From: an uncultured Eisenbergiella sp.
GTDB lineage: Bacteria; Bacillota; Clostridia; Lachnospirales; Lachnospiraceae
Direction of reading: 5' to 3'
Assembly (NCBI GenBank): GCA_947598825.1
Contig: CANQFM010000007.1
Location: 1 to 64,000, forward strand
DNA length: 64,000 nucleotides
Position 1 is the first letter of the stretch. Each line of letters begins with the position of its first letter. The notes beneath the pieces were generated by a model. That model did no database searches, was not told where the DNA came from, and saw nothing but the letters and a program-made list of their open reading frames with translations. The position numbers and the translations under genes are program-made. This document shows positions 49,330 to 57,228 of this stretch, one piece after another.

Positions 49330-49475
49330 CTTTTTCTTTTTGCGCCCATTATGATTTCGCCTTTTCCACAAAACAATTTTTTATTTTTTGTAAAAAACGC
49401 ACAAAAAAAAGAACGGCGGTTTCGTTTCCCGTCGTCCCTGTATGCTCTGCAGACCAACCGATCTATGTTTTTTTC

Positions 49476-50531
49476 CTACTTCCGCCACGCCACACCGCTG
49501 CTTTCGCGCACCACAAGCTGCGGCGTTACCGTCTGCAGAGACGTCGTCTCCCTGCCTTCGATCAGGTCTATCGCCGTATCCACCAGCTTCTGGCCAAATT
49601 CCTCATAATGATAATCCACGCTCGTAAGCCGCGGGATCATGACCTGGGCGATATAAGTATTATCGTAGCTGACCACCGAAATATCCTCCGGTATCCGCAG
49701 GCCGTGTTCCGCGATGCTGCGCATGATGCCGGCCGCCGCGAAATCGTTGACGGCTACCACCGCGGTAAAGGAGATCTTTTGCTCCAACATTTCATTCATG
49801 AGCTGGTATCCGCTCTCCATGTTATACTCCCCATCCCTGGCCACCAGGGCTGGATCGTAGGGGATCTTGTGTTCTTCCAGGATCTCCTTATAGCGTTTGA
49901 ATTTCATATTGGTAGCCAGGACATTCATCCGCCCGCCCACCAGGGCGATCCGTTCATGCCCCAGGCCAAGCAGATGATCCATCAGAAGTTCCAGCGCCCT
50001 GGTGCTGTCGATCCGCACCATCCTGCAGTCTGTCCCTTCCAGCTTGCCGGTCACCACAACGGGCGTATGTACCATGGCCCGGTTGATCCTCTCCACATAG
50101 TCGCCGTCGGACTGCAGCGCATCCACGCTGCCGCCGAACTGGATCAGGGCGTCCACCCGCTGTTCCAGCAGCTTTTCCAAAAGATATTGCTCCCGCTGTA
50201 TCTCCCCCAGGGTATTGGCCAGAAGCACGGTATACCCCGCATCCCTTGCAGCCTGTTCGCAGGCGACAAAAAGTTCGGCATAATAGGGGTTTCTGACGTC
50301 CGCAGCCAGGATCCCGATGGTCTTGCTGCGCGTGTCGGAAAGGCTCCTGGCCAGCGCATTGGGCCTGAAATTGTACTTTTCCACCAGCTTTAGCACTTTT
50401 TCCCGCTTTTCGGCGCGTACCCTGACGCTGTTTGTCAGCACTCTGGAAACGGTAGCCGGCGATACGCCGGCCTCCCTGGCGATGTCATAGATCGTGATCA
50501 GCTTGTTCCCGCCGTTCTTCGGTGGCTGCAT
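49476..50531 (-). CDS. LacI family transcriptional regulator
   Basis: ITIYDIAREAGVSPATVSRVLTNSVRVRAEKREKVLKLVEKYNFRPNALARSL. Confidence 0.96.
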   Translation of the reverse strand: MQPPKNGGNKLITIYDIAREAGVSPATVSRVLTNSVRVRAEKREKVLKLVEKYNFRPNALARSLSDTRSKTIGILAADVRNPYYAELFVACEQAARDAGYTVLLANTLGEIQREQYLLEKLLEQRVDALIQFGGSVDALQSDGDYVERINRAMVHTPVVVTGKLEGTDCRMVRIDSTRALELLMDHLLGLGHERIALVGGRMNVLATNMKFKRYKEILEEHKIPYDPALVARDGEYNMESGYQLMNEMLEQKISFTAVVAVNDFAAAGIMRSIAEHGLRIPEDISVVSYDNTYIAQVMIPRLTSVDYHYEEFGQKLVDTAIDLIEGRETTSLQTVTPQLVVRESSGVAWRK

Positions 50532-50584
50532 TGCCCTCTGTCCTCCCGCGTATATCCAGATTCATTTGTTGCAATTTAATTTCT

Positions 50585-50613
50585 ATAATAATTATCTTTC
50601 CCGAATCTGTCAA
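50585..50613 (-). promoter_or_regulatory. Candidate promoter of the lacI-type gene: TTGACA-17 bp-TATTAT
   Basis: -35 at 50608-50613, -10 at 50585-50590 (minus strand). Confidence 0.7.
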
Positions 50614-50617
50614 GTTC

Positions 50618-50668
50618 GGTATCCGACGTTTCCGCTGGCATCTCCGTTCTCTGGTATCCGGCGTTTCC
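50618..50668. repeat. Pair of 16-nt direct repeats upstream of the lacI-type promoter
   Basis: ggtatccgacgtttcc (50618-50633) and ggtatccggcgtttcc (50653-50668), 1 mismatch, 35-nt period. Confidence 0.85.
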
Positions 50669-50694
50669 ATCCCACAGCCCTGCAGAGGGGCCTT

Positions 50695-51150
50695 TCACGC
50701 CTGTCCCAGCGCTTTTAACGCCCAGTAGACCAGCCCCAGCAGCCAACTGGTGAAAATGCCGTAAAGGATCACCGGCCCGGCGATGGTGAAGATTTTACAG
50801 CCGATCCCGAATACCTGCCCTTCCTTTTTAAATTCAATGGCCGGCGCCGCCACCGAATTGGCGAAGCCGGTAATGGGCACCAGCGCCCCGGCGCCGCCCC
50901 ATTTGGTGAGAGACGGGTAAAGGTTAAATCCCGTCAGCAAAACGGCGGCCAGCACCAGTAAAAGCGAACAGACGCTGCCCGCCTTTTCCTTATCCATTCC
51001 CAGGAAGGCCGCATAATTTAAGATCCCCTGCCCGATGACGCAGATAGCGCCTCCTGTGAGAAACGCGCGCAGCATCTGCACCGGCAGATTGTGGGTCGGC
51101 GTCATTTCCTTCACATATTTCTGATATTCCTTTTGCTGCATGTCGTCCAT
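50695..51150 (-). CDS. spoVAC: Stage V sporulation protein AC
   Basis: YVKEMTPTHNLPVQMLRAFLTGGAICVIGQGILNY...GAGALVPITGFANSVAAPAIEFKKEGQVFGIGCKIFTIAGPVILYG. Confidence 0.95.
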   Translation of the reverse strand: MDDMQQKEYQKYVKEMTPTHNLPVQMLRAFLTGGAICVIGQGILNYAAFLGMDKEKAGSVCSLLLVLAAVLLTGFNLYPSLTKWGGAGALVPITGFANSVAAPAIEFKKEGQVFGIGCKIFTIAGPVILYGIFTSWLLGLVYWALKALGQA

Positions 51151-51211
51151 TTCCAAATCCTCTCTTTCCCATATTTGCGGATATGCGTTTTCGATCCGGA
51201 CCATGGAGCGT

Positions 51212-51703
51212 TCATAGCCCGGTTTCATAAAAGTGCAGCGCAAAATAGATCAGGCTGCCCGCCAGCTTGCCCAGCGCCACAAAAAGCACCATGATCCCCA
51301 GCCCGTGGCGAAATCCGATCCGTCTGGTAAGAATGGGGATGGAATCCAGCATCTCCGCGATCGCCAACGCCAGACACCCCACAAAGATCCCGGAAAATAC
51401 GCCGAACAAAGAAAGCGTTATGACGCTGGCCGCGTTCCAGATCAGCGGCGTATTTGCGCCAAACAGCATTTTTTCCCTGACCAGACCGCCCAGATCAAGG
51501 CTTTCGCCGAGTATGCTGAAAACGTTTCCCGTCAGCGTACCCAAAACGACCATTTCCTCATATAAAAAAATATGCCTGCCCGTATGGGTCTTCCCCGCAA
51601 AACGCGGCACCAGCCCTACGGAAAGCAGCACGGTAAACACTCCCGCCGACACCAGGATCCCCGCGCTGACGCCCAGAACCGCCAAAAAAATTTGTTGGAT
51701 CAT
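51212..51703 (-). CDS. spoVAB: Stage V sporulation protein AB
   Basis: Membrane protein; VGLVPRFAGKTHTGRHIFLYEEMVVLGTLTGNVFSI...FVGCLALAIAEMLDSIPILTRRIGF; adjacent to spoVAC. Confidence 0.9.
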   Translation of the reverse strand: MIQQIFLAVLGVSAGILVSAGVFTVLLSVGLVPRFAGKTHTGRHIFLYEEMVVLGTLTGNVFSILGESLDLGGLVREKMLFGANTPLIWNAASVITLSLFGVFSGIFVGCLALAIAEMLDSIPILTRRIGFRHGLGIMVLFVALGKLAGSLIYFALHFYETGL

Positions 51704-51776
51704 TCCTGCCTCCTGCCGTGTGCTTTTTCCTCCCTAGTATGCGCATGAAAAGCGGAAAAAATGCAAACGATAGGCA

Positions 51777-51805
51777 TTGACATCGGAATCGTCAGATCAT
51801 ATGAT
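51777..51805 (+). promoter_or_regulatory. Near-consensus sigma-A promoter for the vanZ-like gene: TTGACA-17 bp-TATGAT
   Basis: -35 at 51777-51782, -10 at 51800-51805. Confidence 0.8.
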
Positions 51806-51835
51806 TTTAGAAGAAGCCAAATGAGGAGGTCGTTC

Positions 51836-52366
51836 ATGCTCGATACCGCACAGTTCCGACAAACAAAAACGAAGGCAATCCTGAAAGGGCTGACCTTTCT
51901 GCCTCCGCTCTGTATCATGTGTCTTATCTTTTATTTCTCCGGTCAGGACAGCCAGGCTTCCAGCAGCGTCAGCTATCCTGTGACCCATAAATTCGTGCTG
52001 TTCTGGGACAGGGTTCTTTCCCTGGATCTTTCCCTGGAGCAAAAAATTTATTATACGGCCATCTATCATGCCACAGTCCGCAAACTGGCGCATGTGACCC
52101 TTTACCTGATGCTGTCCGTCTCTCTCTATATCCCGTTTCGCGTCTTTCGGCTTGCACGGCCGCGCCTGTGGGTGGTCGCCGTCTGTATGCTCTATGCCGT
52201 CTCGGACGAGATACACCAGCTTTTTTCCCTGGGCCGCTATGCCACGCCTGTGGACGTCCTGATCGACACGGCGGGCGCCTGCCTGGGACTGCTGCTTGCA
52301 GAGCTGGCCATCTTTGCCTGCTCGTCGATCTTCACCCTCTACGCCCAGGCCAGACAGGTCAACTGA
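51836..52366 (+). CDS. VanZ-like family membrane protein, antisense within the spoVA cluster
   Basis: FYFSGQDSQASSSVS...VRKLAHVTLYLMLSVSLY...CMLYAVSDEIHQLFSLGRYATPVDVLIDTAGACLGLLL; GAGGAGG 6 nt before ATG. Confidence 0.93.
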   Translation: MLDTAQFRQTKTKAILKGLTFLPPLCIMCLIFYFSGQDSQASSSVSYPVTHKFVLFWDRVLSLDLSLEQKIYYTAIYHATVRKLAHVTLYLMLSVSLYIPFRVFRLARPRLWVVAVCMLYAVSDEIHQLFSLGRYATPVDVLIDTAGACLGLLLAELAIFACSSIFTLYAQARQVN

Positions 52367-52991
52367 CATCCATCGTCTTTCCTTCCCGGTCTGCGGTTTC
52401 CGCCAGGGCCTGGTTCACCTGATCTTCATACACCCGCATTTCCACTTCGATCGGGGTGGGATCTTTGGTGAGCCGCCTGCCGCCGATATGATTGAAAAAG
52501 GCGATGATCCCCACCGCAAGGCCGATGGAATAACTCACCTCCAGCACCGTCACGCCGTCCGGTTTCTGACCTGCCACCAGCTCGTAGATCCGGTCGAATA
52601 CCCGGATGATGCTGATGTCGTTATGAAAGGCGATGATCGTAAAGGCGGCGCCGAAAAAGCAGATACAGGACACAAAACAGATCTTTACCGTCTGCCGGGC
52701 GTTTTTATATTTCGCAGTGCAGACCCGTTCCACCACCACTTCCGTCTCTCCGATGTTCTCCACGTCCAGATTGGGAAATTCCTCTGACAGAAGCTCGATC
52801 AAATGCATCACGCTGATGACTTTCCTGCCTCCGTCCTCTTCGGGATGAAAGGTCATCACCTTCATGGCCTTGATCCGGTCCAGGATCTTCTGATCCCGGC
52901 AGGTATATTTCCCCAGATCCTTCATGCGCACTTCATCCTGCTGCACTTCCACGTTGCGTTCCAGTTTTAGATATAAAACTTCCTTCGCCAT
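52359..52991 (-). CDS. spoVAA: Stage V sporulation protein AA
   Basis: VLYLKLERNVEVQQDEVRMKDLGKYTCRDQKILDRIKAMKV...GVTVLEVSYSIGLAVGIIAFFNHIGGRRLTKDPTPIEVEMRVYEDQVN. Confidence 0.93.
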   Translation of the reverse strand: MAKEVLYLKLERNVEVQQDEVRMKDLGKYTCRDQKILDRIKAMKVMTFHPEEDGGRKVISVMHLIELLSEEFPNLDVENIGETEVVVERVCTAKYKNARQTVKICFVSCICFFGAAFTIIAFHNDISIIRVFDRIYELVAGQKPDGVTVLEVSYSIGLAVGIIAFFNHIGGRRLTKDPTPIEVEMRVYEDQVNQALAETADREGKTMDVS

Positions 52992-53076
52992 ACCATACCT
53001 CCTGTCCGCCCGGCCGGGCCGCCGTCCTTACGGCGCCCTGGCGGGTCTATTTCAGTATGGCAGGATCGGGCTTTTC

Positions 53077-53934
53077 CTATTCGTTGTCCAACACCTGGAC
53101 CAGAATACCGTGGACGACAAAGCGCTGTACGCCTCCCGCCGCGCCGTAACAGGTGGAGAGGGTCACCATCCGGCCCTCCTGCGGGATCTCTATCTCGCTC
53201 TTATAAGGCGTGTTGCGCAGCGTCATGGCCTTGTACTGTTCATAGGCTGCCTCATCCATCGGCAGGGCATAAGTGTCGCTGCCCTCTGTAGTCACATAAT
53301 AGCTGATGATCAGATATTGATATATCTTATCCTCCAAAAAAATATAAAAATAAGGATTCTTCCTGCAGAGCGTTTCATCCTGTCCGAACCGCCGCAACTT
53401 GCCGAACATGCTCCCGTTCCTCATATTGTGCCCGTAGATGACCGTGTTGTAATCCGTCAGATCCGGACTTCCCCCGCAGTCCATGAAGATCGAGCCCGCT
53501 GAATTGTAGTCTTTCTCGAATGTCCGGTGCAGATAATAATCGTTATCCGCCCCATGTACGACAGGATATTCGATCTGCAGGGCGGGGACCGCCAGCCATC
53601 CCACATAATCCTCGTTGATTTTTTTCAGGGAAGAATAATCCACCCGTATCCTGGGAATAGAAGGAACGCTTTCCTCTGCCTCGACATCTTCCACAGCGGC
53701 GTCTGCTGCCGTTTCTTTCGATCCTGCATCCTTTGGAGGCGCCGGTTCTTCCTCTATATGTACCACATACTGCTCTGTCAGGGCGTCATAGGCATCCTCG
53801 CCCGCTTTATATTCCAGGAAAATGCCCGCCAGCTTATACCCGCTGACCGCCAGTACCACGACCGCAACCGCGATGATCACAAGATCCAGCGCGCGGAAAC
53901 CGCCCTTCTTTTTTTTCTTTTCCTTCTTTCCCAT
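53077..53934 (-). CDS. Class B sortase
   Basis: GWLAVPALQIEYPVVHGADNDYYLHRTFEKDYNSAGSIFMDC; YGHNMRNGSMFG; LSTCYGAAGGVQRFVVHG. Confidence 0.95.
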   Translation of the reverse strand: MGKKEKKKKKGGFRALDLVIIAVAVVVLAVSGYKLAGIFLEYKAGEDAYDALTEQYVVHIEEEPAPPKDAGSKETAADAAVEDVEAEESVPSIPRIRVDYSSLKKINEDYVGWLAVPALQIEYPVVHGADNDYYLHRTFEKDYNSAGSIFMDCGGSPDLTDYNTVIYGHNMRNGSMFGKLRRFGQDETLCRKNPYFYIFLEDKIYQYLIISYYVTTEGSDTYALPMDEAAYEQYKAMTLRNTPYKSEIEIPQEGRMVTLSTCYGAAGGVQRFVVHGILVQVLDNE

Positions 53935-54017
53935 AAGGCTTCCTCCTTACGTCCCTCTCCTGCGCAGCCTGCGCAGGACCCATACCGTTTTTATTATAGC
54001 GAAAATTGCTCAAAACA

Positions 54018-54761
54018 TCAACCTTTTTCCATGCTTTCCCGCATCCGTACCAGGATCCTTTTTTCCAGCCGGCTGACCTGCACCTGGCTGATCCCCAGTT
54101 CTTTTGCCACCTCTGTCTGCGTCTTATCGCCAAAATAACGCATCTGTATGAGCCGCCGGTCCTTTTCCGGCAATTGCTCCATCAACTGGGCCAGCAGCAT
54201 CCGGTCTATGAGTTTGTTTTTTTCCCGATCCTCCCACTGCCCGTCCTCCGCTTTCTGGGAAATCTGGTCCAGCAGACGGATCTGGCGCCCGTCGCCCTCA
54301 AAAACAGGCCGGTAGAGGGATTCCACCTCTCCTGCCGCCCCGATGGCCATAACGGCGTCGTCATAGGTAACGCCCGAGCGTTCACAGAGTTCTTTCAGCC
54401 CCGGCTCCCTTCCCTGCTCCTGTATCATGGCCGCCTTGGCCTTATGCAGCTTATAGGCCGCATCCTTCAGGGAACGGCTCACCTTCACCATCCCGTCGTC
54501 CCGCAAAAAGCGACGGATCTCTCCCGCGATCAGAGGCACCGCATAGGTGGAAAATTTCACATCGTAGCGCAGGTCGAAATGATCGATGGCCTTCATCAGC
54601 CCGATGGTCCCCGTCTGAAACAGATCCTCCGTATCGTATCCATACCCTGCATAGCGTTTCACAATGTGACGCACCAATCCCAGGTTTTCCTCGATCAGTA
54701 TGTCTCTGGCCCGGCCGTCCCCGGCCTGCGCCTTTTCGATCAATACTGATACGTTGTCCAT
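54018..54761 (-). CDS. sigF: RNA polymerase sporulation sigma factor SigF
   Basis: ENLGLVRHIVKRYAGYGYDTEDLFQTGTIGLMKAIDHFDLRYDVKFSTYAVPLIAGEIRRFLRDDG; downstream of spoIIAB. Confidence 0.96.
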   Translation of the reverse strand: MDNVSVLIEKAQAGDGRARDILIEENLGLVRHIVKRYAGYGYDTEDLFQTGTIGLMKAIDHFDLRYDVKFSTYAVPLIAGEIRRFLRDDGMVKVSRSLKDAAYKLHKAKAAMIQEQGREPGLKELCERSGVTYDDAVMAIGAAGEVESLYRPVFEGDGRQIRLLDQISQKAEDGQWEDREKNKLIDRMLLAQLMEQLPEKDRRLIQMRYFGDKTQTEVAKELGISQVQVSRLEKRILVRMRESMEKG

Positions 54762-54764
54762 GGG

Positions 54765-55208
54765 CTATTCCTCATCCGGTATCCAGGGACCGCTGCCCAG
54801 CTTTTTTTCCATGATCACCAGGGTGCCCTTGCCTGTCTCGGACTCCACCTCCAGGCTGTCCATGAAGGCTTCCATGAAGGCAAAGCCCATACCGGACCGC
54901 TCCAGATCCGGCCTGGTAGTGTAGAGCGGAACCATTGCCTGTTCCACATTTTCGATCCCTTTCCCGGCATCCTCGATCTCTATATGTAAAAGGTCGCCCT
55001 GCAGATCGCATCTGATCACGATCTTGCCCCCCTTTTCCCCGTAGGCGTGGATCACAGCGTTTGTGACCGCCTCCGAAACGGCCGTTTTCACATCGGTGAT
55101 CTCCTCTACCGTCGGATTCAGATAGGTGATAAAAGCCGCTACCGCCACTCTGGCAAACCCTTCGTTTTCCGGCAAAGCCTCCATTTCGATCCGTATTTTA
55201 TTCTCCAT
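54765..55208 (-). CDS. spoIIAB: Anti-sigma F factor SpoIIAB
   Basis: AVSEAVTNAVIHAYGEKGG...IEDAGKGIENVEQAMVPLYTTRPDLERSGMGFAFMEAFMD. Confidence 0.96.
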   Translation of the reverse strand: MENKIRIEMEALPENEGFARVAVAAFITYLNPTVEEITDVKTAVSEAVTNAVIHAYGEKGGKIVIRCDLQGDLLHIEIEDAGKGIENVEQAMVPLYTTRPDLERSGMGFAFMEAFMDSLEVESETGKGTLVIMEKKLGSGPWIPDEE

Positions 55209-55222
55209 GTCCTTCTTCTCTC

Positions 55223-55531
55223 CTACTCCATGAACTCTATCATCTTCGACAGCCCCGACATCCGAAGGATCCGTTTCATACGGCTGTCCGCGTGTATGAC
55301 GTAGACCTTTCCGCCAAAGCAGGACACTTTCCGATACCGTCCCGCCAGCACGCCCACCCCGGAACTGTCCATGAACTTCGTGTCGCTGAAATCGAATACC
55401 ACATGCTCGATCCGGTTGTCCAGCATCAGATGGTCAGCCTGCCTGGAAATTTCCCGGCAGCTTTTATGATCGATCTCCTCCGGCAGACGGATCATCAGAT
55501 AGTGGTCAATGATCTGAAATGTCTCATTCAT
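55223..55531 (-). CDS. spoIIAA: Anti-sigma F factor antagonist SpoIIAA (STAS)
   Basis: VVFDFSDTKFMDSSGVGVLAGRYRKVSCFGGKVYVI; upstream of spoIIAB. Confidence 0.95.
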   Translation of the reverse strand: MNETFQIIDHYLMIRLPEEIDHKSCREISRQADHLMLDNRIEHVVFDFSDTKFMDSSGVGVLAGRYRKVSCFGGKVYVIHADSRMKRILRMSGLSKMIEFME

Positions 55532-55551
55532 CGCTTTTCCTTCCTTTCCTC

Positions 55552-55593
55552 AAAAAAAGAGAGCTTCGGGAAAATCTCCCAAGCTCTCTTTTG
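55552..55593 (-). terminator. Intrinsic terminator between the TPR gene and spoIIAA
   Basis: AAAGAGAGCTT...AAGCTCTCTTTTTTT on the minus strand. Confidence 0.8.
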
Positions 55594-55647
55594 TCACTCA
55601 AATGAACCTGTATGTTTTATCCTCAGCCGCCCTGCGGCACTTTAAGC

Positions 55648-57057
55648 TTATCCTCTAAGATCGTCCAGATAATTCTGCGACTGGCTGGCTTTCTGCGTAT
55701 CCGGGAACAGCCGCAGAAGCTCCTCATAAGTTTCGATGGCCTGGCTGTTGTTCCCCCGTTCCCGATAGGAATTGCCCAGCGCAAAGAGCGCCTCTTCGTT
55801 GGCGGGATCATACTCCACCGCTTTGGAAAGATCCTCGATCGCAGTCTCATAATCCTCGGCCAAAAAAGCCGCATATCCCGTCTGATAATAGGCCTGCGCA
55901 ATATCGGGCCCCACCTGGGCAAGAAGCTTATCGTACAGCGCCCGCACCGTCTCCGGCGTGCCCTCGTCCGAGAGCGCGTCCTTGTCCACTTTTTCCAGCG
56001 CCTCCGAAATCGCCTCCATATCCTCCGGCGTTTCCAGATAAAGGTAAACCGTATGCAAAAGGGCTTCCGCCACGCTCATCTGCCCGTCCACCCCTGCCAG
56101 GGCTTCCGTCTGGGCCTGCAGCTTTTCATTTGCCAAAGTCAGGCTCTCGACCTGCTGCGTCAGGCTGCTGATCTGGGCGTTTTTGCCGTCGATCTCCTGG
56201 CCGATCTCCAAAAGCTGCCCATTCAGTTCGTCCTGTACCGACTGGACGCGGGAGGGCAGGATCAAAAACCACGCCGCCGCCACGCCGATTCCCAGGCCGA
56301 TGAGCAGTCCCCAGAGCCAGCCTGCGCTCCTTTTTGGCTCCGTCATATTGACCGGCTGAATGATCGTCTCGTTGCCGCTCTGGTACTTTACCACTTCTTC
56401 CTGCTTGTCCTGCCGCCGCGGCAAACGCCCGTCCTGTTCCGCCTGCAGAGCGTTCTCCACTTCCTGCATATAGCGCAGGGCCATGGTATTGGCACGGTCG
56501 ATCCGAAGACAGCGTTTCAACTCCCGCCCGGCTTTTTCCCAGTCGGAGACGTCGATATACAAAAGGGCCAGCAGCAGATGGGCCTGGACGAAATTCGGAC
56601 TGTCGGACAGGATCTTCTTTAGCTGGATGACCGCCAGATCCTTACTGTCCTGACGGCAGTAATTCAGTGCCAAATTGAATTTCCTGCTCTTCTGGTTGAT
56701 GGCCTCCAACTGCGACGGGCTTTTGCGCACGGAGTCCAGATAATCATCCGCCACGTTCTTTTCCGGCCTCAGGTTCTTGCTGATGACCCATTCGCTCAGC
56801 GCCGCCACCGTCTCGCCCATCTCATAATAAACGAGCCCCAGAAGATTCCTGGCCTCGATATGATACTTGTTAAATTTCAGACATTGCTTCAGGCTTGAAA
56901 TCGCGCCGGAAAGATCCCTTACCTGCGCCTTGCTCAGCCCTTCATTATAACAATAATTGGCAAAACTGATCAGGAGCTTGTACCTGGAAACGTCCGCACC
57001 GCAGTTGGTGCAGAAATCCTTCTCCGTCAGCGTTGCACCGCATCGATAACAATTCAT
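55648..57057 (-). CDS. Zinc-ribbon + TPR membrane protein
   Basis: MNCYRCGATLTEKDFCTNCGADVSRYK; repeated TPR-like helices; central TM WGLLIGLGIGVAAAWFLIL and coiled coil. Confidence 0.9.
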   Translation of the reverse strand: MNCYRCGATLTEKDFCTNCGADVSRYKLLISFANYCYNEGLSKAQVRDLSGAISSLKQCLKFNKYHIEARNLLGLVYYEMGETVAALSEWVISKNLRPEKNVADDYLDSVRKSPSQLEAINQKSRKFNLALNYCRQDSKDLAVIQLKKILSDSPNFVQAHLLLALLYIDVSDWEKAGRELKRCLRIDRANTMALRYMQEVENALQAEQDGRLPRRQDKQEEVVKYQSGNETIIQPVNMTEPKRSAGWLWGLLIGLGIGVAAAWFLILPSRVQSVQDELNGQLLEIGQEIDGKNAQISSLTQQVESLTLANEKLQAQTEALAGVDGQMSVAEALLHTVYLYLETPEDMEAISEALEKVDKDALSDEGTPETVRALYDKLLAQVGPDIAQAYYQTGYAAFLAEDYETAIEDLSKAVEYDPANEEALFALGNSYRERGNNSQAIETYEELLRLFPDTQKASQSQNYLDDLRG

Positions 57058-57069
57058 AAAACGGCTCCT

Positions 57070-57228
57070 CTATACATCCTGCTCCATGGTTTCTTCTTCG
57101 TGTTCCTTTACCATCTGTACAAGAATGTCAGTGAAGTCTGTCAAACTGTGATTTATGATAACATCCTCGGCCTCGCTGATCTCAAGGCTGGGATGAAATT
57201 TCTTCAGTTCCTCTTCAAAGTTGATCAT
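57070..57228 (-). CDS. Small acidic protein (52 aa), not in the supplied ORF track
   Basis: MINFEEELKKFHPSLEISEAEDVIINHSLTDFTDILVQMVKEHEEETMEQDV; start overlaps the folC stop. Confidence 0.65.
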   Translation of the reverse strand: MINFEEELKKFHPSLEISEAEDVIINHSLTDFTDILVQMVKEHEEETMEQDV

